This document shows, one piece after another, positions 33,321 through 42,028 of a stretch of DNA of 64,000 bases. The stretch comes from an uncultured Chthonomonas sp. (GTDB lineage Bacteria > Armatimonadota > Chthonomonadetes > Chthonomonadales > Chthonomonadaceae), in contig CAIONQ010000029.1 in NCBI GenBank assembly GCA_903859705.1, forward strand, positions 62,001 through 126,000, given 5' to 3'. Within the stretch, counting starts at the first letter, position 1. Each line of letters opens with the position of its first letter. Position numbers and translations under genes: made by a program. Under the pieces are notes generated by a model. That model was given only the letters and a program-made list of their open reading frames with translations, had not been told where the DNA came from and searched no databases.

Positions 33321-33668
33321 TTGGCCACGCATGATAGAAAAGAACCCGTCTATATGATTGGCGTGGTGGTGAATCTCACCCAGATGCATGCACAGACCAT
33401 CCGGCTGTACGAGCGACTGGGGCTTGTAACCCCGCAGCGAAAAAGCAAGAACCGGCTCTATTCAGAATCGGATGTAGAACGCTTGAAACAGATAAGGCGC
33501 TTTACACAGGATATGGGTGTAAACCTGGCCGGGGTTGAAGTTATTCTGGATCTGCTGAGCAAACTGGAACAGGTACAGACCGAGCGAGATGCCCTGGTAG
33601 AACGTAACACCGAGTTTGAGGCGCGCGTGCGAGACTATTTGGCTCGCACTGGTGGCAAGTTCCCCTGA
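33321..33668 (+). CDS. hspR: MerR-family heat-shock repressor HspR
   Basis: The 115-residue protein has the MerR winged helix (VYMIGVVVNLTQMHAQTIRLYERLGLVTP followed by KSKNRLYSESDVERLKQI) and a coiled-coil helix. The sequence around HAQTIRLYE is typical of HspR, which binds HAIR sites and usually uses DnaK as co-repressor. The start is TTG 33321, with AGGGAG about eight bases upstream. The frame is interrupted by TGA at 33666-33668 but continues open for 67 codons (see the next entry). A HAIR-type site lies on the operon promoter. Confidence 0.92.
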   Translation: MATHDRKEPVYMIGVVVNLTQMHAQTIRLYERLGLVTPQRKSKNRLYSESDVERLKQIRRFTQDMGVNLAGVEVILDLLSKLEQVQTERDALVERNTEFEARVRDYLARTGGKFP

Positions 33669-33869
33669 CTGGATCAGCTTCCGCCGTTGCCTCCCGGCAC
33701 TCCGGAGCGCGCAGGGCTACCATTACCTCCCGAAGGCAGTGAGATGAAGCAACTGCCAGATGCGCCCATCATCTTACCAGCGCCAAAAAAGCTGGGCTCT
33801 GCAACAGCAAAAGAATCGCGCTTTACAGAAAAACTGACTCGGGCCCGCAAACGCGGCACCGAAGATTGA
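33669..33869 (+). CDS. In-frame proline-rich extension of hspR after a TGA stop
   Basis: Directly after the hspR TGA (context TGA-C) the same frame runs for 67 codons to TGA 33867-33869. The peptide is Pro/Leu-rich at first (LPPLPPGTPERAGLPLPPEG) and then Lys/Arg-rich. An internal ATG (33744) and TTG (33687) are possible starts, but no clear ribosome site precedes either. It could be the C-terminal part of HspR reached by stop read-through, the product of a recent nonsense mutation, or a separate small gene. A terminator follows at 33879, so it belongs to the operon mRNA. Confidence 0.45.
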   Translation: MDQLPPLPPGTPERAGLPLPPEGSEMKQLPDAPIILPAPKKLGSATAKESRFTEKLTRARKRGTED

Positions 33870-33878
33870 AATTCCAGC

Positions 33879-33914
33879 CGGCCCTCTGCACACGAATAGT
33901 GGTGCAGAGGGCCG
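33879..33914 (+). terminator. Terminator-like hairpin ending the heat-shock operon
   Basis: A 13-bp perfect stem (33879-33891 with 33902-33914) is followed by an AT-rich tract without a true U-run. It lies just after the extension ORF. Confidence 0.6.
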
Positions 33915-33948
33915 ATTGATTATTGAGTACAGGAGTATGAATTAACCG

Positions 33949-33975
33949 GGTAACCTTTTGTAACGGCGCTGCGTC
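33949..33975 (+). promoter_or_regulatory. ECF-type promoter upstream of the sigma factor gene
   Basis: GGTAACC (33949-33955) and CGTC (33972-33975) are separated by 16 bases. This resembles the GGAAC / CGTC pattern used by many ECF sigma factors and suggests autoregulation. Confidence 0.55.
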
Positions 33976-34095
33976 AAAAGTTCGAGACTGTTTGACGGAA
34001 TGACTATATCGGGAGCACCCGGGCGGAGAAACTCCCCGTGGTGAACAACGCAGATGTCAAGTCAGGAAGCCTGTGCGCCAGGGTGGGGAACACCA

Positions 34096-34734
34096 ATGAG
34101 CGGGGAGCGCGAACGCGTGGCCGCACCAGATGACGATCTGCTGATCGTACAGCGCTTTTTGCGCGGTGATGTGGCTGCGTTTGATATCCTCTTTGCCAGA
34201 TACCAGGATTATGTGTATCACATTGTCTTCGGTATTATTGGCAATGCGGAAGAGGCCAGAGACATCTCTCAGGAGGTGTTTGTAACCGTATATCGCTCTC
34301 TGCCAAAATTTCGGCAGAGTGCTCGCTTCGCAACGTGGCTTTACCGCATAGCTGTTAACCGCGCTGTGGATGCTGCAAGAGGTTCTCGCCGATGGCGGTT
34401 TCTGCCGATAATGGATGTTGCCGGAATAGGCGATAGGCCGGCAGATAGGGATGAAGAGCCAGATCTGGTATTTGAACGTACAGAAGAGCGTGAGTCGGTT
34501 CAGCGCATCCTGATGGATTGCCCAATTAACCACCGTGAGGTTCTAGTACTGTTCTACTACCGTGGCCTAAGCGTAGAAGAGATTGCTGAAACGCTTAGCT
34601 GCTCCATCTCTGCGATCAAGGTGCGCCTGCACCGGGCGCGCAAAGTATTTCGTGATCTATATGAGGCTTCTCCGGAGCGCAAGCATGCCTCGGAACGGGA
34701 TCGAGCCCAGAGAGCGGTAAACGATGCCAGCTGA
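34096..34734 (+). CDS. ECF RNA polymerase sigma factor
   Basis: The 212-residue protein has sigma region 2 (LARYQDYVYHIVFGIIGNAEEARDISQEVFVTVYRSL, with FATWLYRIAVNRAVDAAR) and region 4 (HREVLVLFYYRGLSVEEIAETLSCSISAIKVRLHRARK). Regions 1.1 and 3 are absent, placing it in the SigW/RpoE-like ECF group. ATG 34096 has a GGTGGGG-type ribosome site; ATG 34054 would add 14 residues without one. Its gene overlaps that of the anti-sigma factor by 11 bases. Confidence 0.9.
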   Translation: MSGERERVAAPDDDLLIVQRFLRGDVAAFDILFARYQDYVYHIVFGIIGNAEEARDISQEVFVTVYRSLPKFRQSARFATWLYRIAVNRAVDAARGSRRWRFLPIMDVAGIGDRPADRDEEPDLVFERTEERESVQRILMDCPINHREVLVLFYYRGLSVEEIAETLSCSISAIKVRLHRARKVFRDLYEASPERKHASERDRAQRAVNDAS

Positions 34735-35668
34735 ATACTCATCCGCCTGCTGTGATAGGCGTGAGCTGCAGATACAAAACTATCTTGATGCGTGCCTGAG
34801 TGCTGTAGAGATTGCAGACCTCAAGGCACATGCATCCGCTTGCCCTGCCTGTAGCCATGCATTGAACAGTGCCGGTGACGCACATCTTGCTCTATGCAAT
34901 GCAGCGGCAAGTTTGCCAGTTCCCGGTGATCTTTATTCTGGATTTGCTGCCAAATTGCAGCAAGATAAGAAACAAAGCCTGGGTCTATATTCGTTTGGCC
35001 GGGCCTCTCTGGGGCTGGCAGCGGCGGCCTGCTTGGCAATGCTGTGGTTTCATCGCCCAGTCACAACCACAGGTACAATCCTTCAAACATCGGATGGTCA
35101 TAACAAACAGGTTGCAGCAATTGGTCCGCAGATGATGCCCTCTGGTGTAAGCACCGAAGAGAGCCAGAGCCTGGCACCACACACAAACTCAAAATCTAAG
35201 CGGTCGGTAGCGGCCGGTGAAGCATATACTCCAACTCCCACAATCAGGCAGGTGCAATTGCAGGTGTCTGCCAGCCGCAGTGAGCGGCAGGTACATAATG
35301 CCAAACAGGTTTTGGCAGGGCAACCCGCTGGCTTAGCACGGATCACTAGTCTGAGCAGTAACAGAAAACTCATGGTTTCGGCCGGTGTTGTCAATCGCTA
35401 TCAAAACCCAGAAGTTTCACCATCATTGTCGGCTGCAACCGTGGCGCTTTCCCATCCACTAGTGGCAAACGGCAAAACTATGGGAAAAGATACGACTATA
35501 ACAATGCCCCCTGCAGCTTCAGGCGAATTTGCCCTGGTAGTGCAGGATGATGTTCGCGGGTTTACTTCCGAAGTGCGCGGCTGTGTAGTGGCAGATTCCA
35601 GGGAAGATCGCCGGCTCAACTCTTCTGCCGATGTGCACGTTGAGGTGCTGCGTGATTCAGATCCATAG
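34724..35668 (+). CDS. Zinc-containing membrane anti-sigma factor
   Basis: The 314-residue protein begins with an anti-sigma zinc-binding domain (HASACPAC, the HxxxCxxC motif, near residue 37). One transmembrane helix (about residues 89-107, ASLGLAAAACLAMLWF) and a long low-complexity extracytoplasmic region rich in Ser, Gln and Val follow. It should hold the ECF sigma factor at the membrane until a signal arrives. The C-terminal sensor shows no recognised fold. It overlaps the sigma gene and lies 99 bases before an STN-like exported protein gene. Confidence 0.82.
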   Translation: MPAEYSSACCDRRELQIQNYLDACLSAVEIADLKAHASACPACSHALNSAGDAHLALCNAAASLPVPGDLYSGFAAKLQQDKKQSLGLYSFGRASLGLAAAACLAMLWFHRPVTTTGTILQTSDGHNKQVAAIGPQMMPSGVSTEESQSLAPHTNSKSKRSVAAGEAYTPTPTIRQVQLQVSASRSERQVHNAKQVLAGQPAGLARITSLSSNRKLMVSAGVVNRYQNPEVSPSLSAATVALSHPLVANGKTMGKDTTITMPPAASGEFALVVQDDVRGFTSEVRGCVVADSREDRRLNSSADVHVEVLRDSDP

Positions 35669-35767
35669 GCGAATCCTCAAAATCCCCTCCACACCAATCG
35701 GGGTGGTATTGGGATGCCAGCGTACTGCAATTATTATCGAATTGAACCGAACCGAGAGGCTTGACAA

Positions 35768-36991
35768 ATGATTCAGGCAGTTAAACACAGATGTACTGGT
35801 GTTGCCGCCACATTCAAGTGGGGGACGCGGGTACTCGCAGTTACCGTGGCGGCCCTTGGCGCCACCGGCTTTGTTACAGCGCCAGCAAGCGCCTCAGCAA
35901 TGGATGCTTCTGAGCCCACTCAGGCATCTGCTGCCCCATCTCGCCTGCACGTAACGGGTACGCGCACCGCATTTTCCATAGATGGGGATCATTCCGATGT
36001 GCTTGCATGCATCAAAGCCGTGTTCAGTCAGGCAGGAAAGCAGTTTGATGCTGATGCCTCAGTAGGCGGGCAGATTACTCTGCAGCTTGCAGGGCAACCG
36101 CTCGAAACCGCGCTTACCTCTATCTGTAAGGGCGCGTACCTGAAGTATCACATCGATCCCAATACGGGAATCTATCATTTCGAACAGGATGCCGATGCCA
36201 TTAAAGCGGCATTTACCCACCTACAAGATCTGAACGCAGCACTGAGGCAGCAGTTGCGGGATATGGGCCTCGAAGTGCCGGAAGATGCCATGCTAAATCT
36301 TGCACCTGCTGGTACTACCAGGCTCAAATCACCAATTACTGCCCAGCGCGGTGGGGCTGGCGGGGGCTTTGGCGGCGCACGAGCAGCCGATGCAGCTCCT
36401 AATACAACGAATGGTGCAGCCACCCTGGAATCTACAGCAAAAGCTGCCGGGCCGCGCGGTGCAAAATCGGATATTGGTGCATCAGGCCGTGCCGGGGGGC
36501 AAATAAGAACAGATTTCCTGCCGGAATCGTTTGTGCGTCAGTTTCTGTTGCCTGGTGCAACGGCCAACAGTAATATCAGCCCACAGGATTTTCAGAGCCA
36601 GTACGGAACATTTTTGAAACAGAATGGGCTGGTAGCAATAAATACTAATGGAAATGCAGTGCCCATGTCTGATCTATTTTCAGAGCTGAGCAGGCAAACT
36701 AATACTCTCATTTTGCTGGATCCATCTGTACCGCGTGGAAGTAAGTTTCGTATCAATCTGTCGCTTCCAGCCTGCACACTCACCGAAGCATTGAACGTTA
36801 TTTTACCGGCGGCACATCTGCGTTGGCGCTCACTCAACGGTTCTACGTATATTAGTGCCACGCCGGATTTTCAACTGTTCTTCGGAAGTCAGCTAAACCC
36901 GGGTGTTATCTTCGGTAACACCGCGAATGGGGCGCAGGGCGCGCTTAAACCACAGCAGCAGGGTGGCCAACCGGGAGGGCGGCAGAACTGA
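35768..36991 (+). CDS. Exported protein with two STN/secretin-N-like domains
   Basis: The 407-residue protein has a signal peptide (to about residue 44). A first STN-like domain (about 62-140, with VLACIKAVFSQAGKQFDADASVGGQITLQLAGQPLETALTSICKGA as its pattern) precedes a Gly/Ala-rich linker. A second domain (about 295-365) has AVPMSDLFSELSRQTNTLILLD followed by LPACTLTEALNVILPAAHLRW. STN domains commonly precede secretin channels or TonB receptors, but no beta-barrel is present. It follows the sigma/anti-sigma pair and may be their target or part of the signal chain. It shares its domain with the protein at 11574-12320. GAGAGG precedes the ATG. Confidence 0.72.
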   Translation: MIQAVKHRCTGVAATFKWGTRVLAVTVAALGATGFVTAPASASAMDASEPTQASAAPSRLHVTGTRTAFSIDGDHSDVLACIKAVFSQAGKQFDADASVGGQITLQLAGQPLETALTSICKGAYLKYHIDPNTGIYHFEQDADAIKAAFTHLQDLNAALRQQLRDMGLEVPEDAMLNLAPAGTTRLKSPITAQRGGAGGGFGGARAADAAPNTTNGAATLESTAKAAGPRGAKSDIGASGRAGGQIRTDFLPESFVRQFLLPGATANSNISPQDFQSQYGTFLKQNGLVAINTNGNAVPMSDLFSELSRQTNTLILLDPSVPRGSKFRINLSLPACTLTEALNVILPAAHLRWRSLNGSTYISATPDFQLFFGSQLNPGVIFGNTANGAQGALKPQQQGGQPGGRQN

Positions 36992-37126
36992 TTGCCGCAT
37001 TAAAAACGCTGCAAGCCAAACAGCATGCCGCGAGTATTTGCTTTTAACAGGATTTGTACCTGCCACCGCCGAATTCAGATAGTAGTTTGATTCTAAATTC
37101 TTAGATACGGTGGTTAGGTACAGAAC

Positions 37127-38530
37127 ATGATTGCGAAGGGCGGATATATAAAGGATATTCTGGTCAGTTCCCCTGGCCGGACCGTGGATGCCCACGGATG
37201 GGTAAAAACCCGCAGAGATAGCAAGGGCGTTCACTTCATTCAGTTGAACGATGGTAGCTGCTTCGCTGATCTGCAGGTGGTTATAGAAGCCGGGAGCATC
37301 CCGGAAGATACCCTGAAAGTTGTAACTACTGGTGCTTGCGTACGCATAACCGGTGTACTTACAGAGAGCCCTGCTGCGGGCCAGGCCGTTGAGCTTAAAG
37401 CAATCGCCATCCACGTGTTTGGGGTGGCAGATTCTGCTTCTTACCCGCTGCAGAAAAAAGGCCATACCATGGAGTTTCTGCGGGATATTGCACACCTGCG
37501 TACCCGCTCTAACACCTTTGGCGCCGTTTTCCGAGTGCGAAATGCCCTCGCCTTTGCAATTCACACCTTCTTTCAAGATCGTGGCTTCCAGTATGTTCAC
37601 ACTCCCATCATAACCGCTTCTGATTGCGAAGGTGCCGGTGCCATGTTTGGCGTTACCACGCTGGATATGCAGAATGTGCCCCGCATTGCAGAGGGCCCGA
37701 ATGCGGGGAAGGTAGATTACACCCAGGATTTCTTTGGGAAGCCAGCATTTCTTACGGTTAGTGGTCAGCTGAATGCCGAGATTTTTGCGCTCGCATTCTC
37801 CAATGTTTACACCTTTGGCCCCACGTTCCGTGCAGAAAATTCCAACACTCCACGCCATCTGGCTGAGTTCTGGATGATTGAGCCAGAGATGGCCTTCTGT
37901 GATCTTGCCGGAGATATGGAATTAGCCGAGGCCTTCCTAAAATCTGTAATTGGCCAGGTGATGGATGCATGCCCGGGAGATCTGGAGTTCTTCAATAAGC
38001 GCATTGATAACACCATTCTGGAAACTCTTGAGAATGTTGTAAACAATGATTTTGAGCATGTGCCTTACACTGAGGCAGTTCGGATACTTGAAAACAGTGG
38101 CCAGAGCTGGGAATTTCCAGTATTTTGGGGTGCTGATCTGCAATCAGAACACGAGCGCTATCTAACCGAACAAACGTTTAAGAAACCAGTTATCGTTACC
38201 GATTACCCGCGGGAAATCAAAGCGTTTTATATGCGCGCTAACGATGATGGCAAAACAGTGCGCGCTATGGACGTTCTTGCACCTCGCATTGGTGAGATTA
38301 TTGGCGGCAGCCAGCGTGAAGAGCGTTACGACGTACTGCTGGATAAGATTCGCGAAAGCGAACTGAGTGAAGAGGCCTACTGGTGGTATCTGGAGCTACG
38401 CAAATTCGGCAGCGCACCTCATGCCGGCTTTGGCCTCGGGTTTGAGCGCCTGATGTTGTACCTTACAGGTATGAAGAACATCCGCGATGTTATCCCTTTC
38501 CCACGCACACCGGGAACCGCAGAGTTTTGA
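37127..38530 (+). CDS. asnS: Asparaginyl-tRNA synthetase
   Basis: The 467-residue protein has an N-terminal OB anticodon-binding domain ([25 protein letters not shown]). The class II catalytic core carries motif 2 [22 protein letters not shown] and motif 3 [15 protein letters not shown] near the C-terminus. [14 protein letters not shown] with its insert is characteristic of AsnRS. It charges tRNA-Asn. It lies upstream of a truncated GH38-like gene with almost no gap. Confidence 0.97.
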   Translation: MIAKGGYIKDILVSSPGRTVDAHGWVKTRRDSKGVHFIQLNDGSCFADLQVVIEAGSIPEDTLKVVTTGACVRITGVLTESPAAGQAVELKAIAIHVFGVADSASYPLQKKGHTMEFLRDIAHLRTRSNTFGAVFRVRNALAFAIHTFFQDRGFQYVHTPIITASDCEGAGAMFGVTTLDMQNVPRIAEGPNAGKVDYTQDFFGKPAFLTVSGQLNAEIFALAFSNVYTFGPTFRAENSNTPRHLAEFWMIEPEMAFCDLAGDMELAEAFLKSVIGQVMDACPGDLEFFNKRIDNTILETLENVVNNDFEHVPYTEAVRILENSGQSWEFPVFWGADLQSEHERYLTEQTFKKPVIVTDYPREIKAFYMRANDDGKTVRAMDVLAPRIGEIIGGSQREERYDVLLDKIRESELSEEAYWWYLELRKFGSAPHAGFGLGFERLMLYLTGMKNIRDVIPFPRTPGTAEF

Positions 38531-38573
38531 TGCCGCTGCAGACGGCCGTCCTTATTTAGATCGGAACTGCACC

Positions 38574-40454
38574 ATGTTAAACGGCGCCCTACCGCCCGCT
38601 GCGGCAAATGCTGCCGCCTGGTTAGAGCATATCAGGCAATACGCCATAGTGCCAGAATCTGAACCGGCACCCGGCGTATTCCGCCTGCATGTATCTGCTG
38701 CACCACCGCCATCGCTGCCACAACTACTGGTAAAATCCGGATACCGGCTGCTGGCTTTGGAAGCCGAGCGAGAACTGTTGGATAAGTGGGCACCGCTTTT
38801 ACCACAACAGTTCGCGTGGCAAGGCATCGATGGCACGCGGATTGCTGTATGTGTTGGGGCATTGCCTTCTGAGGGTGGGCTGCAGGCGCTGTTGCCGCTG
38901 GAGGAAGATCTGCTTCTCAGCTCGTTGCCGCTTTATGTTGGGGAGCTGCCGGCAGCGGGTGGCGAGCCGCCGGTGCTTCATTCAGCTGCCGAGTACCGGC
39001 TGAATTCCACAAGAATAACGGCAGATTTTCTGGATGCAGTGCGCCCACATTCCGTAGGCGATCTGGATCTAGAGATAACCGATGCGGCAGAACGCTCTCG
39101 CAGAGCCATTACGGAGTTTGCCTCCGCCATAGATACCAGTGGGCTCAAGCGGCCAATAATTGTAATAAGCAACATGTCGCACTTCGCCAACGAGGTTATC
39201 AGCATTCCACTGAAGCCCGGCGAATCTCCGGTTACTGCGGTTGGGCCGGAAGGCGAAACACAACCGGTTCAGATTGTGGAACATGGCACCACTACCAGTG
39301 CATTGTTCATTCCCCGAAATGTGCCGCTTCACGGATATGCGGTGTGGGATATCGGCGCTACTTTGATACCCGCTGAGCCGGAAGATAGTGTAACAGCCGG
39401 GCGCAGTTTTCTAGAGAATTCCAGTTTGAGGGTTGAGTTTGATACGCGTTCGGGCCTCATGACTCGCATTACAGATCAGGAATCTGGCAGAGATCTGTTG
39501 GATGAAACCTCCAGAGTTCATCGCAACGGAAAACGAGAGCTTATTCCTGGTGCCTGTGGTGCCTCTGTTAGCCTGGATTCAGGTTCAGATGTTTTGGCAT
39601 CGGATGCAGCTACCATTGAGGTTATAGAGCATGGGCCGGTGCGAGGAGGCGTGCGGTTTACGCGCACCCTGCCGGATAAGCGCTCTACACTGAAAACGGC
39701 ATTTCGCCTTACTTCTGGATCTACGCGCATTGATATTGGTCTGGAACTGCAATGGTATGGCAGCAAACCCGATGAGATTATTGTACGCTTCCCTCTTACT
39801 CTCAATACACCTGTAATCTCTCGCGCCACGGCATTTGGTTCCAGCGTGAGGGCCATAAGAGCCTGGCAGCCAGCGAGTTCAGCGCTCTGTGAGCAGGATT
39901 CTTGCCTGTGGGTAGATGCCTCTGAAGGAGATTATGGCGCGGCATTGATATCTGCCGTGCCGGCAGCAATTGGAGCCGATGTGAATGGGTTGTTTGTTCG
40001 CATCCCAGTACAAGCAGCACGAGACGAAAAGTTGCCCGCGATAACCAGAGCGCATTTTTCGTTATTGGTTCATGATGGAGGGCTTCAGGATGGTGAGGTA
40101 GTAGAGAACAGCATTGCCCTTTCTCGGACGCTGCTACATGCTCAGGCGCCGCCAGTTCTTGGGGATGGATTGCCGCTTCTGGAATCCTACTTTGAGGTGG
40201 ATAATGCTTCAGTATTCATCCACTCTATAGAGTGTACAAGGACCAGTCGTGGCAACTTGCAGGAAGTGTTTGTACGGCTATATGAAGCTTACAACACGCG
40301 AGGAGAGGTCTTGCTTACGTGCCGTTTGCCGGTAAAGCAGGTCCACTTATGCGATGTGTTGGGCAACGAAATCGTGCCTGTTCCTGTTGAGAATGGAGAG
40401 GCACTGTTGCCAGTACTGCCATTCGAAATGATTACCGTTCGGTACACTCTGTAA
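38574..40454 (+). CDS. GH38 alpha-mannosidase-like protein lacking most of the catalytic domain
   Basis: The product from ATG 38574 is 626 residues. Residues 40-100 resemble only the end of a GH38 catalytic domain (LPQLLVKSGYRLLAL and FAWQGIDGTRIAVC match the place where GH38 has the KS.. and W.G.DGSRV segments). The rest is the GH38 middle and C-terminal beta-sandwich region with SIPLKPGESPVT, VWDIGATLIPAE and ENSSLRVEFDTRSGLMTRITDQESGRDLL. The N-terminal His and Asp metal site and nucleophile region are missing. The frame is open back to 38487 inside asnS. It is either a relic or a non-catalytic glycan-binding protein. Confidence 0.75.
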   Translation: MLNGALPPAAANAAAWLEHIRQYAIVPESEPAPGVFRLHVSAAPPPSLPQLLVKSGYRLLALEAERELLDKWAPLLPQQFAWQGIDGTRIAVCVGALPSEGGLQALLPLEEDLLLSSLPLYVGELPAAGGEPPVLHSAAEYRLNSTRITADFLDAVRPHSVGDLDLEITDAAERSRRAITEFASAIDTSGLKRPIIVISNMSHFANEVISIPLKPGESPVTAVGPEGETQPVQIVEHGTTTSALFIPRNVPLHGYAVWDIGATLIPAEPEDSVTAGRSFLENSSLRVEFDTRSGLMTRITDQESGRDLLDETSRVHRNGKRELIPGACGASVSLDSGSDVLASDAATIEVIEHGPVRGGVRFTRTLPDKRSTLKTAFRLTSGSTRIDIGLELQWYGSKPDEIIVRFPLTLNTPVISRATAFGSSVRAIRAWQPASSALCEQDSCLWVDASEGDYGAALISAVPAAIGADVNGLFVRIPVQAARDEKLPAITRAHFSLLVHDGGLQDGEVVENSIALSRTLLHAQAPPVLGDGLPLLESYFEVDNASVFIHSIECTRTSRGNLQEVFVRLYEAYNTRGEVLLTCRLPVKQVHLCDVLGNEIVPVPVENGEALLPVLPFEMITVRYTL

Positions 40455-40504
40455 TTGGGTTACAGGCTTGATATGCCGCTGAATTGAGAAAGTGATCGGC
40501 CCTG

Positions 40505-41368
40505 ATGATTTTGACTGATGCGCAGCAGCGTTTGCTGCCCACCGATAATGAAGTGGATTTTTATCGTGAACACGGTTACTACGTGTCTCCGGTGCTGTTT
40601 ACTGAGCAAGAGCTATCTGTAATTCTGGATGCCAGTGAGCGTTTTTATCGTAGTGAAGTGGACGAGCCTGCTGCCACGGTGCCAGATCGCTATCGACCAA
40701 CAGGTAAATACGGCCCTGGGTTACGAAAGCACGATCAGTCTTCAATGTTCAGCAAACAGCTGCGGATGTTGGCAACCAGCCCTTTGCTTGGTGCAATCGC
40801 GTCTCGCCTCAGTGGCTCTCCGCAGATTCGCCTGTGGCATGATCAGCTGCTCTACAAGCCAACCGATTCCCCTGAGAAGCAAAGCAATGTAGGTTGGCAC
40901 ACGGATAGGGGGTATTGGAAAACCTGCACTTCTCAGAACATGGTTACAGCATGGGTTCCTTTCCATGATTGTGATGAGGAGATGGGGACCATCACCATGG
41001 TAGATGGCAGCCATTTATGGCCGGATAATACGGATGGCCTCAACTTTTTCAGCAATGATTTGGAAGGATTGGAGAGGAACTTTATAACCGGCGGCAAGCC
41101 TGTAGTTAAGACACCGATTAACCTGTTAAAGGGCCAGGTAAGCTTCCACCATTGCCTAACCATTCATGGAAGTGGCCCAAACCGCCGTACTGAGCCGCGC
41201 CGATCTATGGCTGTCCATATGCAAGATCAGGCCAACCGCTATAAGGAATATCGTTATCCCGATGGGCGGCTGGCCCGACATGACCTTGATGTATTGTGCC
41301 GCAAACTTGGCGACTATCCTGATTACTCAGATCCTGATTTCTGCCCGGTGTTGTACAGCAGCGAGTAG
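40505..41368 (+). CDS. Phytanoyl-CoA dioxygenase (PhyH) family protein
   Basis: The 287-residue protein shows the PhyH layout. YREHGYYVSPVLFTEQEL lies at the start, the 2-oxoglutarate/Fe motif HxD is in VGWHTDRGYW (about residue 131), a conserved TAWVPFHDCDEEMGTITMVDGSH follows, and the distal His and Arg are in HHCLTIHGSGPNRRTEPRRS. These Fe(II)/2-oxoglutarate oxygenases hydroxylate small molecules. The substrate is unknown. The gene follows the GH38-like gene after 50 bases. Confidence 0.9.
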   Translation: MILTDAQQRLLPTDNEVDFYREHGYYVSPVLFTEQELSVILDASERFYRSEVDEPAATVPDRYRPTGKYGPGLRKHDQSSMFSKQLRMLATSPLLGAIASRLSGSPQIRLWHDQLLYKPTDSPEKQSNVGWHTDRGYWKTCTSQNMVTAWVPFHDCDEEMGTITMVDGSHLWPDNTDGLNFFSNDLEGLERNFITGGKPVVKTPINLLKGQVSFHHCLTIHGSGPNRRTEPRRSMAVHMQDQANRYKEYRYPDGRLARHDLDVLCRKLGDYPDYSDPDFCPVLYSSE

Positions 41369-41377
41369 TTACTACCC

Positions 41378-42028
41378 TCAGGCAACAACGTCGTCCAGCC
41401 GAATTAGTCCGCGCTTAAGTGCTGCGGTTGTGGCTTGGGTACGGTCGCTAACACCCAGCTTCGGAAATATACTGTTGCAGTGTGTGCGCACTGTGCCCTC
41501 GCCAACCCCCAGCGCTGCGGCTATCTCTTTATTACTGCGGCCGGTAACCAGCAGGCGCAAAACATCCAGTTCGCGCGATGTAAGCTCTGGCAAGCGCATT
41601 CGGTTCATTACGCGGTTGGCCAGATCTGGTGCAACATTGCGCTGCCCATCGTTGGCAGTTCGGATGCTATTCAGCAGATCATCCGGAGCAACGCCTTTCA
41701 GCATGTAGGCCATGGCACCAGCCCGAAGCCCCTGATAGATGTCCTCATCGGTATCAAATGTCGTGAGGATAATAATGCGCGCCGATCGGTATTCCTTACG
41801 AATAGCCTCTATCACCTCAATGCCATTCTTATATGGCATTCTAAGATCCACCAGGGCCACATCTGGCTCGTATTGCCGATACATCGCAATGGCCTGCTCA
41901 CCGTCTTCAGCCAGGGCCACCACGTTCATATCCGCCTCATGGTTGATAATAGCAGAAAGCCCGTGCCTCACAATCGGATGATCGTCGGCAATCAATACCG
42001 TAATTGTCTGAGTCTCTGTTGTGCTCAT
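41378..42028 (-). CDS. NarL/FixJ-type response regulator
   Basis: The 216-residue protein has a receiver domain with the phosphoacceptor Asp at residue 61 (VALVDLRMP), acidic DD at 15-16, and K/T positions in the usual places. A LuxR-type helix-turn-helix follows (LTSRELDVLRLLVTGRSNKEIAAALGVGEGTVRTHC). Its ATG overlaps the stop of the kinase gene by one base. It should respond to the kinase next to it. The regulated genes are unknown; amt is just upstream. Confidence 0.94.
   Translation of the reverse strand: MSTTETQTITVLIADDHPIVRHGLSAIINHEADMNVVALAEDGEQAIAMYRQYEPDVALVDLRMPYKNGIEVIEAIRKEYRSARIIILTTFDTDEDIYQGLRAGAMAYMLKGVAPDDLLNSIRTANDGQRNVAPDLANRVMNRMRLPELTSRELDVLRLLVTGRSNKEIAAALGVGEGTVRTHCNSIFPKLGVSDRTQATTAALKRGLIRLDDVVA

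Noticed and set aside
35761-35766. TTGACA directly before the STN-like gene
   Set aside because: It abuts the ATG at 35768 so cannot serve as a -35 for this gene.
36893-37858. 321-codon minus-strand frame over asnS
   Set aside because: It is antisense to a certain housekeeping gene, with no domain and no start site.
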